This document shows positions 49,715 to 58,084 of a stretch of 64,000 nucleotides of DNA, piece after piece; within the stretch, counting starts at the first letter, position 1, and each line of letters begins with the position of its first letter. The notes under the pieces were generated by a model. The model was not told the DNA's origin and ran no database searches. It saw only the letters and a list, made by a program, of their open reading frames with translations. Origin of the DNA: Modestobacter italicus (lineage in GTDB: Bacteria; Actinomycetota; Actinomycetes; Mycobacteriales; Geodermatophilaceae); assembly GCF_019799965.1 (NCBI RefSeq), contig NZ_JABGCJ010000001.1, positions 248,001 to 312,000 of the forward strand, read 5' to 3'. The position numbers and the translations under genes are program-made.

Positions 49715-52584
49715 GACTCCCCCACCAGTGACAGGAACGCGTCCTCCAGCCGGCGGCGCGGGGTGAGCTGGTCGACACCGATCCCGGCCTCGACCAGTGC
49801 GGCCACCGCGGCGGCCCGGCCGGTCTGGCCGAGGTCGACGACCAGGCCCTCCGCCGTCCGCTCGACCTCGCCGACGCCGGGCAGCCCGGCGAGCACGGCG
49901 ACCGCCCGGTCGGTGTCGGCGGGGTCGGCCAGGCCGATGAGCACCGCACCCCCGGTGCCCACGATCTCCTCGACCGTGCCCTGGACGATCTTCTGCCCCT
50001 TGGCCATGACGACGACGTGGCTGCAGGTCTGCTCGATCTCGCTGAGCAGGTGGCTCGAGACGATCACCGTGCGGCCGGTGGCCGCATAGGAGCGCAGCAC
50101 GTCGCGCATGGCGTGGATCTGCGGCGGGTCCAGCCCGTTGGTCGGCTCGTCGAGCACCAGCAGGTCGGGCAGGCCGAGCATCGCCTGGGCGATCGCCACC
50201 CGCTGCCGCATGCCCTGGCTGTAGCTGCGCACCGGCTTGTCCAGCGCTGCGCCCAGGCCGGCGACCTCGATCGCCTCGTCCATGTGCGCGTCGGCCGGCG
50301 GACGGCCGGTGGCAGCCCAGTAGAGGGTCAGGTTGTCCCGGCCGGACAGGTGCGGCTGCAGCCCCGTGCCCTCGACGAAGGAGCCGAGCCGGGACAGCAC
50401 CGGGGCGCCGGGGCCGGCGGCGTGCCCGAAGACCTCGATCCGCCCCTCGGTCGGCCGGATCAGGCCCATCAGCATCCGCAGGGACGTCGTCTTGCCCGCG
50501 CCGTTGGGCCCGAGCAGGCCCAGCACCTGGCCGCGGCGCACCTCGAAGGAGAGGTCCCGGACGGCGACGAAGCCGTCGGAGTAGGCCTTGGTGACCCCCT
50601 CGAACCGCAGCGGCACGTCCTCGCCGTCGGGCGCGGACTGCGACACCCGCCGGCGGCGGCGCCGGCCGAGGAGGACCGTGGCCAGCCAGGCCAGCAGGGC
50701 CAGGCCCGCCAGCACGCCCAGCAGCACCCACCACCGGCCCGACCCGGCGGTCGCCTGGACCTCACCGGCGACCTGCGGGACGGCGAGCGTCGTCCCCTCC
50801 GCGAGCCCCACGGTCGACACCGCGGAGGCCGTGGGCAGGGCGTAGGCCTGGTCGGTGGAGGAGACCAGCACGCGCATGGTGTGGCCGACCTCGAACCGGT
50901 GCACGATCGCCGGCAGGGTCACCGGGACCTCGGTCGGCTCCGCGGACAGATCGGTCAGCGCGAGCGGGGCGACCAGGCCGCTGGGCAGCGTCATCGTGCC
51001 GTCCGGGGCGACGTCGTAGAGCTTGGCGAACATCGTCGCCGTCCCGGCCGGTGCGGCGACCGTCAGCGTGACGGTGGGGGCGCCGACCACGTCGACGGCC
51101 TGGGTGAGCGCGGCACTGTCGAAGGCGGCGAACTGGCCGGGGATCTCCAGTGTGCTGCCGCCCAGCGCCGCCGACACCGCGCCCAGGCCGGGCACGGTCG
51201 ACAGCGCGGCGGGGCTGCCACCGGCCGGGGTGACCACCGGCTGGGTGCCGCCGCCGAGCTCGATCTCCCGCTGCTCGACCGCAGCCGCGCCCTCGATCCC
51301 CGGGTACTCGGCCGCGGAGACCGTCTGCGAGCCGCCCTGGGCGCTGAGCCCCCCGGCCAGGCCGGTGGGTGCCGGGTAGCGGAAGCCGCCCGCGGCGCCG
51401 GACCCGTCTCGCAGGTGCCGGTCGAACCAGCCGGCGACCTCGTCGCGCAGCTCGGCGGTGACCCGGTCGGAGGCGGAGCTGTCGTGCCCGCCGGAGTACC
51501 AGACCACCCGCACGTCGGTGCCGTTGGCGGCGATCCCCCGCGCGTTGGCGTCGGCCTCGCCCAGCCCGAACAGCGAGTCCTGGGTGCCCTGCACCAGCAG
51601 GGTGGGGGCGGTGATCCGGTCGAGCACCCCGGCCGGGCTGCTCCGGTCCAGGACGGCGGCGACCTCGGGGGTCAGCGTGCCGGTCGAGGCGGCCGACTCG
51701 TAGGCCGCGCAGATGTCGGCCCGGAAGCGGCCGCAGGTGAGCGCCTGCACCGCGGCCGGGTCGACGCCGTCCGCCGGGGCAGCGCCGTCCGCCGGGGCAG
51801 CGCCGTCTGCCGTCGCGTCGTCCGCCGTGCCGTTGCCGGTCAGGCCGCCGAGCAGCCCGCCGTCGCCGGGCACCGAGCCGGTGCCGAAGAACAAGCCGGC
51901 CCAGGTGCGCTTGAACACCCCGGCGTCCTCGGTGCGCGGGACGGCGGCCGGGGTGCCGGCGTCGGCCGCGATCCCGGTCTGGTCGGGGAAGAAGGCGGTG
52001 GTCAGCGAGTTCCAGGTGATCTGCGGGGCGATCGCGTCGACCCGCTCGTCGTAGCCCGCGGCCAGCAGCGACAGCGCGCCGCCGTAGGAAGCGCCGGCGA
52101 CCCCGGCCCGCGGGTCACCAGGACCGTCGAGCAGCACGTCGTCCCGCTCGGCCAGGACGTCGAGCAGCGTGCTGACGTCGGCGACCTCGTACCGCGGGTC
52201 GTCGAGCCCGATCTGGCCGGTGCTGGCCCCGAACCCGCGCGCCGACCAGGCGAGCACGACGTAGCCGCGGCCGGCCAGGTCCCGCGCGTCCGTGGCGACG
52301 GACTCCTTGCTGCCCCCGAACCCGTGGGCGAGCAGCAGGGCCGGCGCCGGCTCCGCGGCCGTGGCCGAGGCGGGCAGGTACAGCGTGGTGTCCAGTTCGA
52401 CCGCGTCCGCGCCCGTGCCGGAGGGGACGGTCGCCTCCGTGGTGGTGACCTCCTCGGCGGCCTGCGCGGGCAGGGCGGTGCCGACGAGGACCGGGACGGC
52501 GAGCAGGGGGGCGAGCAGGGCGGCGGGGAGCAGCCGGGCGCCGGAGCGCGGGCCGATCCGCGCCGGCCCGGGGGCGGTGCGCAC
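49711..52584 (-). CDS. exported S15/CocE-type hydrolase fused through a membrane helix to an ABC ATPase
   Basis: 957 residues from GTG 52584. Residues 1-42 are a signal peptide ending ALPAQA. Residues 45-400 form an alpha/beta hydrolase of the X-Pro dipeptidyl-peptidase/CocE group: nucleophile Ser166 in AGASYGG, Asp336 in VQGTQDSLF, His367 in YSGGHDSS. Residues 480-610 look like the S15 C-terminal jelly-roll. A helix at 617-640 with an RRRRRR stop-transfer leads to a complete ABC ATPase (650-957): Walker A GPNGAGKT at 692, signature YSQGMRQR at 788, Walker B LLVLDEP at 808. The hydrolase thus faces outside, the ATPase inside. It lies between LytR_C and permease genes. An upstream CTG (52641) overlapping the LytR_C stop is an alternative start. 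Confidence 0.88.
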   Translation of the reverse strand: MRTAPGPARIGPRSGARLLPAALLAPLLAVPVLVGTALPAQAAEEVTTTEATVPSGTGADAVELDTTLYLPASATAAEPAPALLLAHGFGGSKESVATDARDLAGRGYVVLAWSARGFGASTGQIGLDDPRYEVADVSTLLDVLAERDDVLLDGPGDPRAGVAGASYGGALSLLAAGYDERVDAIAPQITWNSLTTAFFPDQTGIAADAGTPAAVPRTEDAGVFKRTWAGLFFGTGSVPGDGGLLGGLTGNGTADDATADGAAPADGAAPADGVDPAAVQALTCGRFRADICAAYESAASTGTLTPEVAAVLDRSSPAGVLDRITAPTLLVQGTQDSLFGLGEADANARGIAANGTDVRVVWYSGGHDSSASDRVTAELRDEVAGWFDRHLRDGSGAAGGFRYPAPTGLAGGLSAQGGSQTVSAAEYPGIEGAAAVEQREIELGGGTQPVVTPAGGSPAALSTVPGLGAVSAALGGSTLEIPGQFAAFDSAALTQAVDVVGAPTVTLTVAAPAGTATMFAKLYDVAPDGTMTLPSGLVAPLALTDLSAEPTEVPVTLPAIVHRFEVGHTMRVLVSSTDQAYALPTASAVSTVGLAEGTTLAVPQVAGEVQATAGSGRWWVLLGVLAGLALLAWLATVLLGRRRRRRVSQSAPDGEDVPLRFEGVTKAYSDGFVAVRDLSFEVRRGQVLGLLGPNGAGKTTSLRMLMGLIRPTEGRIEVFGHAAGPGAPVLSRLGSFVEGTGLQPHLSGRDNLTLYWAATGRPPADAHMDEAIEVAGLGAALDKPVRSYSQGMRQRVAIAQAMLGLPDLLVLDEPTNGLDPPQIHAMRDVLRSYAATGRTVIVSSHLLSEIEQTCSHVVVMAKGQKIVQGTVEEIVGTGGAVLIGLADPADTDRAVAVLAGLPGVGEVERTAEGLVVDLGQTGRAAAVAALVEAGIGVDQLTPRRRLEDAFLSLVGES
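51766..51813. repeat. 18-bp tandem repeat inside the fusion gene
   Basis: Two exact 18-bp units (51766-51783, 51784-51801) and a partial third encode ADGAAP repeats in a loop of the hydrolase domain (residues about 258-274), an insertion that may vary between strains. Confidence 0.75.
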
Positions 52585-52637
52585 GGAGGCGGCAACGGAC
52601 GGCGCGGCGGAGTGGTTCCGCTCCGGGCCGGCCGAGG

Positions 52638-54119
52638 TCAGGGCTGCCAGTTCCCGGTGGCCACGACGACCAGACCCGGGTCGGCGACACCGGGCACCTC
52701 GAAGTAGCGCGCGACCGGGCCAGAGACGTCGGGGAACTGCTCGACCAGCTGCGTGGCCGCCTGCTGCTGCACCGTGTTGCCCTCGCTGAAGTACACGGTG
52801 GTGGTGGCGACGTCGTCGACGGGCGAGGCCGCAGTGTCGAGCACCTCCCAGCCACCGGCGGCGAACTGGTCGCCGACGTCGGCGGCCAGACCGTTGATGG
52901 TGGTGCTGTTCAGCACGGTGATCGGCGCGAAGACCGGGCCGACCGGTGCCGGGGTGATCTCCGGTGCGGGCGCGACGCTCTCCTGGACCGGGGTCGCGAC
53001 CGGCGCCGGCGCGCTGCTGGGTGCCGGGGTCTGTGCCGCGGTCTCGGTGGTGCCCGGTGAGGCGAAGGACCACCAGCCCAGCACCGCGAGCGCGACCACC
53101 ACGACGGCGACCAGCCCCTGGGCCAGGCGGCGCAGCCCACGCCGCTCGCCCTCGACGGGGACGTCGTCCCGGTCGGGCCGGGGCTGCGCCGGCGGCGCCT
53201 CGGTGGCGGGGCGCCGGGCGCCGGACTTCTTGCGGGCCGCCTCGGCTGCCTGGCGCTCCAGCCGGAGCGCAGCGCGCCCGCCCACCGGGACGTCGACGGC
53301 GCGGCGGGCCGGGGCCGCCGGCTCCTCGACCGCCTCGGCGCGACCGGCTGCCGGCAGCTCAGGGACCGCGGGCGGCGCCGGGCGCCGGCCTGCGGCCGGC
53401 GGCGCGGCGGGCGGCTGGGCGGTGCGCGCGGCAGCCGGCCGTGCGGGCGCACCGGTGGGCGGGGTGTTCGTGGGCTGGGCCGTGGTGGTCGACGCACCCC
53501 AGGCCGACTCGGCCGGCGCCGACCCGGAGACCCGCTGGGTGACGTCCAGGGGCTCGGGCGACCGGCCCGGCGCCCCGGCGGTCCGCGCGGCGGGCGGCGT
53601 GACCGGAGGAGCGGGCGGCGCCGGACGCGGGGTGGCCGTCGTCGCCGGAGCCGACGGGGCGGGGGCCGGGCGAGGCGCGCCCGGACGAGGCGCAGCGGAG
53701 GTCATCGGGCCGGAGATCGGTGGCGCCGTCCGCGGGGCGGGCGTCCGCTCGCCGGTCGCCCGTCGGTCGGGGCCGGGCGCGGCGGCAGGCAGGTCGGAGC
53801 GACGGCGACCGGCGGCCGGGGTCGGCGTCTCCGGGCGAGCCGGCGGGCGGCGCACCATCGGGTCCTCGCCGGGAGGGAGCAGGCCCTCACGACGACGCTC
53901 GGCCCGGCTCTGCCGCGGCATGGTCATCGAGGCATCGCTGTCCGGCCCGGTGGGCGCCGTCCGCTGCAGGGCACCGGTGGGCCGGGACTCGAGCGGCTCG
54001 TCGACCTCGGGCCGGCTGGGGACGGCGTCCTCCGAGCGGGCATCGGCGCGGCGACGACCCGTCGGTGCGGACACCTCGGGCGCGCTTCCGTCACTGCCTG
54101 GTGCCGCATGCCTCCCCAC
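52638..54119 (-). CDS. LytR C-terminal domain membrane protein with long disordered N-terminus
   Basis: 493 residues from GTG 54119. Residues 1-330 are low-complexity, rich in P, A, R, T; one helix (about 340-362, GLVAVVVVALAVLGWWSFA) leads to an outside region with a T/P-rich spacer and a LytR_cpsA_psr C-terminal (LytR_C) domain: ITVLNSTTINGLAADVGDQFAAGGWEV, TTTVYFSEGNTVQQQAATQLVEQF. The arrangement matches the mycobacterial protein next to the DUF3263 gene near groEL2. It probably acts in cell-wall assembly. It ends 53 nt before the fusion gene's GTG and shares its strand. Confidence 0.82.
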   Translation of the reverse strand: MGRHAAPGSDGSAPEVSAPTGRRRADARSEDAVPSRPEVDEPLESRPTGALQRTAPTGPDSDASMTMPRQSRAERRREGLLPPGEDPMVRRPPARPETPTPAAGRRRSDLPAAAPGPDRRATGERTPAPRTAPPISGPMTSAAPRPGAPRPAPAPSAPATTATPRPAPPAPPVTPPAARTAGAPGRSPEPLDVTQRVSGSAPAESAWGASTTTAQPTNTPPTGAPARPAAARTAQPPAAPPAAGRRPAPPAVPELPAAGRAEAVEEPAAPARRAVDVPVGGRAALRLERQAAEAARKKSGARRPATEAPPAQPRPDRDDVPVEGERRGLRRLAQGLVAVVVVALAVLGWWSFASPGTTETAAQTPAPSSAPAPVATPVQESVAPAPEITPAPVGPVFAPITVLNSTTINGLAADVGDQFAAGGWEVLDTAASPVDDVATTTVYFSEGNTVQQQAATQLVEQFPDVSGPVARYFEVPGVADPGLVVVATGNWQP

Positions 54120-54127
54120 GGTGAGAG

Positions 54128-54133
54128 AGGCTA
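54128..54133 (-). promoter_or_regulatory. -10 hexamer TAGCCT
   Basis: Minus-strand TAGCCT, eight nt before GTG 54119; it overlaps the stop of the DUF3263 gene, so LytR_C and downstream genes may have their own promoter. Confidence 0.45.
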
Positions 54134-54556
54134 GTCGCGAGCGGGGTCCGTGCCCAGGACCCGACCGGAGCGCTGCCGCTGTCGCGCGCCCCGCAACCGG
54201 CGCAGCCTGCGCACCAGCAGCGGGTCGGCCGCGAGCGCCTCCGGACGGTCGATCAGGGCGTTGAGCACCTGGTAATAGCGGGTGGGCGTCATCCCGAAAC
54301 GCTCCCGGATCGCTGCTTCCTTGGCCCCGGCGAACCGCCACCACTGCCGTTCGAAGGCCAGCATCTCCCGCTCACGTGCGGGCAGGTTCACAGCCGTGTC
54401 GTCCCCGGGCGCCCCATCCGTCACACCGGCACCGGCCTCGCCGGTCTGCGTCGCCGTGCTGGAGCTCTGCCTCGCCGTGTCGGAGCCGACGGCCGGCGGG
54501 GCCGGCACCCCGCCGTCCGGCTCCGGGCCGGCGGTCGGGACGGGCTCGCTGCTCAC
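54131..54556 (-). CDS. DUF3263 protein
   Basis: 141 residues. A hydrophilic N-terminus (1-55) precedes the conserved block LPAREREMLAFERQWWRFAGAKEAAIRERFGMTPTRYYQVLNALID, the whole DUF3263 domain (quoted here only by its ends: LPAREREMLAFERQWWRF and MTPTRYYQVLNALID). It looks like a helix-turn-helix DNA-binding fold. GTG 54556 has GGAGG nine nt upstream. In actinobacteria it is coupled to a LytR_C gene, as here. Confidence 0.88.
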   Translation of the reverse strand: MSSEPVPTAGPEPDGGVPAPPAVGSDTARQSSSTATQTGEAGAGVTDGAPGDDTAVNLPAREREMLAFERQWWRFAGAKEAAIRERFGMTPTRYYQVLNALIDRPEALAADPLLVRRLRRLRGARQRQRSGRVLGTDPARD

Positions 54557-54695
54557 GGTGACGGGCCTCCGGTCGATGGGCGTCGGGCGGCGCGCGGCGC
54601 GCGGCCCGTGGGGATCCGGACCCCGTCGACGGTAGCCGCGTCGGACCGTCCGCGGGGCACCCGGCGCCCCGGGCCGGCGGACCGCGACGGGGGTC

Positions 54696-55610
54696 TCAGA
54701 TCCCGGCGGGCAACGGGGCCGGCTCGCCCCGGCGGTGCGTCCGGGCCTGCCGCAGGCTGTCGACGGTGAAGACCGCCAGCGCGAGCCAGACGATGGCGAA
54801 GCCGGCGAGCCGGGCCGGGGGCATCGGCTCGTCGTAGACGAAGACGCCGATGGACAGCTGCATCAGCGGGGTCACGTACTGCAGCAGCCCCACCGTCGAC
54901 AGCGGCACCCGCCGGGTGGCCGCGGCGAAGAGCAGCAGCGGCACGGCGGTGGCCAGCCCGGAGCTCACCAGGAGCAGGGCGTGGCCGGCCCCGTCGTGCC
55001 CGAAGGCGGCCTGCCCGTCGGCCTGCAGGAAGCCGATGACGACCAGCGCCGGGACGAACACCACCGCGGTCTCGACGAACAGGCCCGGGGCCGCCTCGAC
55101 GCGCACCAGCTTCTTCATCAGCCCGTACAGGCCGAAGCTGAAGGCCAGGGCGAGAGCGATCCAGGGCGGACTGCCGTGGTCGACGGTGAGCACGGCCACC
55201 GCCACCACGGCGGTGCCGACGGCGAGCCACTGCAGCCGGCGCAGCCGCTCCCGGAAGACGACCACCCCGAGCACCACGCTGACCAGCGGGTTGATGAAGT
55301 AGCCCAGCGACGCCTCGACCACGTGCCCGGAGTTCACCGCGTAGACGTAGACGAGCCAGTTCACCGCGATGAGGACGGCGGCAGTGGCGAGCACGAGCAG
55401 CGCTCGACGGTCGCCCACGGCCCGCCGCACCTGCCCCCAGCCGCGGCGCACGCTCAGCAGCAGGCCGACGAACAGCAGCGACCAGACGATCCGGTGGGCG
55501 ACGATCTCCAGCCCGCCGGCCGGCTCGAGCAGCGGGAAGTAGAGCGGGAACACTCCCCACAGCGAGTAGGCGCCGAGGCCGGCGAGCACCCCGACCCGGC
55601 GTTCGTCCAC
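54696..55610 (-). CDS. rarD: RarD/EamA-type transporter
   Basis: 304 residues with ten transmembrane segments in two EamA repeats. GVLAGLGAYSLWGVFPLYF, EIVAHRIVWSLLF, NWLVYVYAVNSGHVVEASLGYFINPLVSV and LQYVTPLMQLSIGVFVYDEPM are the marks of the RarD family (chloramphenicol-sensitive protein). Substrate unproven. TACGGT six nt before GTG 55610 supports a leaderless start. Confidence 0.92.
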   Translation of the reverse strand: MDERRVGVLAGLGAYSLWGVFPLYFPLLEPAGGLEIVAHRIVWSLLFVGLLLSVRRGWGQVRRAVGDRRALLVLATAAVLIAVNWLVYVYAVNSGHVVEASLGYFINPLVSVVLGVVVFRERLRRLQWLAVGTAVVAVAVLTVDHGSPPWIALALAFSFGLYGLMKKLVRVEAAPGLFVETAVVFVPALVVIGFLQADGQAAFGHDGAGHALLLVSSGLATAVPLLLFAAATRRVPLSTVGLLQYVTPLMQLSIGVFVYDEPMPPARLAGFAIVWLALAVFTVDSLRQARTHRRGEPAPLPAGI

Positions 55611-55616
55611 CGGCGC

Positions 55617-55622
55617 ACCGTA
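55617..55622 (-). promoter_or_regulatory. -10 hexamer TACGGT
   Basis: Minus-strand TACGGT, six nt before GTG 55610. Confidence 0.6.
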
Positions 55623-55707
55623 CGCCTGCCCGACCGGGCCCTGATCCGGCGCGCGGTGGGCCGGCGCGCGCCGGCCTCCGCACGGCCACCACGTGGGGTC
55701 CGCTCAT

Positions 55708-55746
55708 GCTCGTGCTCTGCGTGCGCCCGCGACGCAGAGCACGAGC
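55708..55746. other. 15-bp perfect hairpin between divergent genes
   Basis: GCTCGTGCTCTGCGT (55708-55722) pairs perfectly with 55732-55746 over a nine-nt loop. Both flanking genes point away from it, so it does not end either of them. The remaining 254-bp gap holds two promoters and no credible frame. Confidence 0.55.
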
Positions 55747-55852
55747 CTCCCGACGACGGTGTGGCCCGGCTCTGCCCCGCCCCGGCGCCACCGCCGGCTT
55801 CCGGGGCCCGTCGCTGGCCCCTGCCGGCGCGCCCAGGCGGCCGTGACCGGCC

Positions 55853-55858
55853 TACCGT
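55853..55858 (+). promoter_or_regulatory. -10 hexamer TACCGT
   Basis: TACCGT six nt before GTG 55865. Confidence 0.6.
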
Positions 55859-55864
55859 TGGGGC

Positions 55865-56263
55865 GTGCACGCTGGACGTCCGAACCCGGCCCAGTGGCTC
55901 TGGTACGCCTACGGTGGCGGGCTCCCCCGCTCGCTGTCGGACTGGGTCCTCGACGACACCACCCGGAGCAGCTGGGTGCTGCGCCACCTCACCCGCGCGC
56001 TCGTCCAGCTCGCCCCGGTGATCGTGCTGTGCCTGCTGGTCCCGCCGGTGCCGCTGGAGTTCCGGGTGACCGCCGCCGGGGGCGGGCTGGTCATCGGGCT
56101 GATGTTCTCCCTCGCCTACATGACCGAGACTACCGAGCACCGTGCGGTCAAGGCCGGCTGGCCGCCCGGGACGACGGCGGCCCGCCGGGCGGAACGGGCC
56201 GAACGGGAGCGGATCGAGAAGCGCGCCCGGTACCGGTCGGGCGGCGCCGGCAGCTACGACTGA
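55865..56263 (+). CDS. DUF5313 membrane protein
   Basis: 132 residues. RPNPAQWLWYAYGGGLP at the N-terminus, then VLRHLTRALVQLAPVIVLCLLVP and GGLVIGLMFSLAYMTETTEHR with two helices; these blocks define DUF5313, an actinobacterial family. The C-terminus is basic and charged (RRAERAERERIEKRARYR). Function unknown. Leaderless start as judged by the -10. Confidence 0.82.
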   Translation: MHAGRPNPAQWLWYAYGGGLPRSLSDWVLDDTTRSSWVLRHLTRALVQLAPVIVLCLLVPPVPLEFRVTAAGGGLVIGLMFSLAYMTETTEHRAVKAGWPPGTTAARRAERAERERIEKRARYRSGGAGSYD

Positions 56264-56293
56264 CGGCACCGCCCAGCGGCTCGCGAGGGTGCG

Positions 56294-56308
56294 GAGGACC
56301 GGGTCCTC
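56294..56308. terminator. short hairpin between convergent genes
   Basis: GAGGACC-G-GGTCCTC lies between the DUF5313 end and the dodecin stop. Confidence 0.45.
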
Positions 56309-56310
56309 GC

Positions 56311-56520
56311 TCAGTCCTCGACGCGGAAGCCGATCTTCATGGTGACCTGGAAGTAGGCGACGTCGCCGTCGACGACCTGGCCGCGGATCTCCGAGGTCTG
56401 GAACCACTCGATGTTGCGCACCGTCTGCGAGGCCTTGCGCACCGCGGTGCGGATGGCGTCGTCGACGCTGGTGGTCGAGCTGCCGACGATCTCGCTCAGC
56501 CGGTAGACGTGGTCGCTCAC
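56311..56520 (-). CDS. dodecin
   Basis: 69 residues from GTG 56520, with GAGGAG six nt upstream. SDHVYRLSEIVGSSTTSVDDAI, TVRNIEWFQTSEIRGQVVDG and YFQVTMKIGFRVED are the dodecin fold; the tryptophan of IEWFQ and the Q of RGQV line the flavin site. Dodecins form 12-mers that store or buffer flavins or CoA in the cytoplasm. The upstream tRNA gene is on the same strand. Confidence 0.93.
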   Translation of the reverse strand: MSDHVYRLSEIVGSSTTSVDDAIRTAVRKASQTVRNIEWFQTSEIRGQVVDGDVAYFQVTMKIGFRVED

Positions 56521-56596
56521 GGGTGCTCCTCGGTGCAGGCTGCCCAGGTCGGCAGCGCTCCCACCGAGCCTGGCACGCCGGGGCACCGGGCGCAGG

Positions 56597-56671
56597 TGGA
56601 GCCCCATGTCCGGATTGAACGGACGACCTTCCGCTTACAAGGCGGGTGCTCTACCACTGAGCTAATGGGGC
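56597..56671 (-). tRNA. tRNA-Thr (anticodon UGU), CCA encoded
   Basis: Acceptor arms GCCCCAT and ATGGGGC pair; D-arm AGCTCAGTGGTAGAGC, anticodon stem-loop CCGCCTTGTAAGCGG with anticodon TGT, and T-loop GTTCAATC are all normal. The discriminator T is followed by CCA in the DNA (56599-56597). Confidence 0.95.
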
Positions 56672-56702
56672 GACTCCGGGGAGGTTACCGGGGCCCGTGG
56701 GG

Positions 56703-57623
56703 TCACCGGATGCGCAGCACCCGCTTGCCGGTGACGTGCCGGCCGGCCAGCTCCCGGTAGGCCTGCACGACCTCGTCCATCGGGTGGCTGCTGGCGATGG
56801 GCACGACCACGTCCCCCGCGGCCACCAGCTCGGCCAGCCGCCGCCAGATGGCCGGCTCGTCGGCCTGTTCCTGGGCCTGGGAGCGGACGCCGTACCGCTG
56901 GACCGCCCGGCCGTCGGCGGTGGTGTTGACCCGCGCCGGCCGCACGCCGAGCGCGATCGCGACGTCGACGTTGCCCGACCCGAAGGTGTCCACGAAGGCG
57001 TCGACGCCCTCCGGGGCGAGCGCCCGCAGCCGCTCGGCCAACCCGTCGCCGTACCGGACGGGCTCGACACCGATCGAGCGGAGGAAGTCGGCGTTGCCGT
57101 CGCCGGCGGTGCCGATCACCCGGGCGCCGCGCAGCCCGGCCAGCTGGGCGGCGAACACACCCACGCCGCCCGCCGCGGCGGACACCACCACCGTCTCCCC
57201 CGCCCGTGGGCGGACCGCCTCGACCGCCGCCCACGCCGTCGCCCCCGCGCCGGCGATCGAGGCGGCCGCCTCCCAACCCAGGCCGGCCGGCTTGGCCGCG
57301 AGCCGGTCGGCGTCGACGACCACGAACTCCGCCTGTGCCCGCCGCGGCGAGAAGCCGAGCACCTCGTCGCCGACGGCGGACCCGGTCACCCCGGCGCCCA
57401 CCTCGGCGACCGTGCCGGCGAAGTCGTTGCCCTGCCCCTCCGGGAAGGTCGCCGGCCACAGCTCGGCGAAGACGCCTTCCCGGATGCCGATCTCCCCCGG
57501 GTTGAGCGCCGCGGCGACGACCGCGACCACCACCTGGCCTGCCCCGGCGGCCGGCCGGGGCACGTCCACGACCTCCAGCACCTCGGGGCCGCCGTACCGG
57601 CTGAACCGCACTGCCCTGGCCAC
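56703..57623 (-). CDS. zinc-independent NADP-dependent quinone-oxidoreductase-type MDR protein
   Basis: 306 residues. VRFSRYGGPEVLEVVDVPRP at the start, NPGEIGIREGVF, GNDFAGTVAEVGAGV, VGDEVLGFS, and the NADPH-binding AAAGGVGVFAAQLA (AxxGGVG) are typical of the quinone oxidoreductase group (MDR superfamily). Zinc ligands are missing. Substrate unknown. GTG 57623 gives the usual N-terminus with a few extra residues; GTG 57611 is possible. Its start is five nt after the next upstream stop, so it may be coupled to the small membrane protein gene. Confidence 0.87.
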   Translation of the reverse strand: MARAVRFSRYGGPEVLEVVDVPRPAAGAGQVVVAVVAAALNPGEIGIREGVFAELWPATFPEGQGNDFAGTVAEVGAGVTGSAVGDEVLGFSPRRAQAEFVVVDADRLAAKPAGLGWEAAASIAGAGATAWAAVEAVRPRAGETVVVSAAAGGVGVFAAQLAGLRGARVIGTAGDGNADFLRSIGVEPVRYGDGLAERLRALAPEGVDAFVDTFGSGNVDVAIALGVRPARVNTTADGRAVQRYGVRSQAQEQADEPAIWRRLAELVAAGDVVVPIASSHPMDEVVQAYRELAGRHVTGKRVLRIR

Positions 57624-57628
57624 CTCGC

Positions 57629-57922
57629 TCAACCCCGTACCGGGCGGCCGGCGCGACGCACCCGCCGCCGCTCCAGCAGGTACCAGGTGCCCAGCGCCTG
57701 GAGCAGCCCCACCACGGTGAAGGTCAGCAGGGAGCCCAGCTCGCCGGGGACGAGCAGCAGGGCCAGCAGCGACCCGGGCAGCGTCAGGGCGATCAGCCAG
57801 ATCCCGGCGAAGCTGGCGTCGTCGGCGCCGGCGGCGGCCACCTGCACCCACACCGTGGTGGCCAGCACGGCCACCACGTACCCACCGGCCACCCACACCG
57901 GCCAGTTCCGACGTCCGTCCAT
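57629..57922 (-). CDS. small membrane protein, unknown function
   Basis: 97 residues with three helices (about 8-28, 38-60, 62-82). ATG 57922 has AGGAGG eight nt upstream, which decides it over ATG 57928. The pattern WPVWVAGGYVVAVLATTVW and DASFAGIWLIALTLPGSLL resembles small actinobacterial membrane proteins of the SCO4225 type; I am not sure of that. Precedes the oxidoreductase gene by five nt. Confidence 0.7.
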   Translation of the reverse strand: MDGRRNWPVWVAGGYVVAVLATTVWVQVAAAGADDASFAGIWLIALTLPGSLLALLLVPGELGSLLTFTVVGLLQALGTWYLLERRRVRRAGRPVRG

Positions 57923-58084
57923 CTCCATGACCTCCTGCCGAGCCCTGTCCCGGGCCCCACCACGCGGTGACCGGGGACCGGCCACCGCGGCGCCCGGGAA
58001 AGGCCGGGCCGACCGTGATCATTCCTGCCGGCCACCACCGGCCGCTGCGCTGCCGCACCGGCGGCGCCGGGTGAGGATCGGGAC

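Noticed and set aside
56597..56700. tRNA-Thr as an integration site for a genomic island
   Set aside because: Flanks are ordinary genes on both sides and no 3'-end duplicate of the tRNA was noticed in the window.
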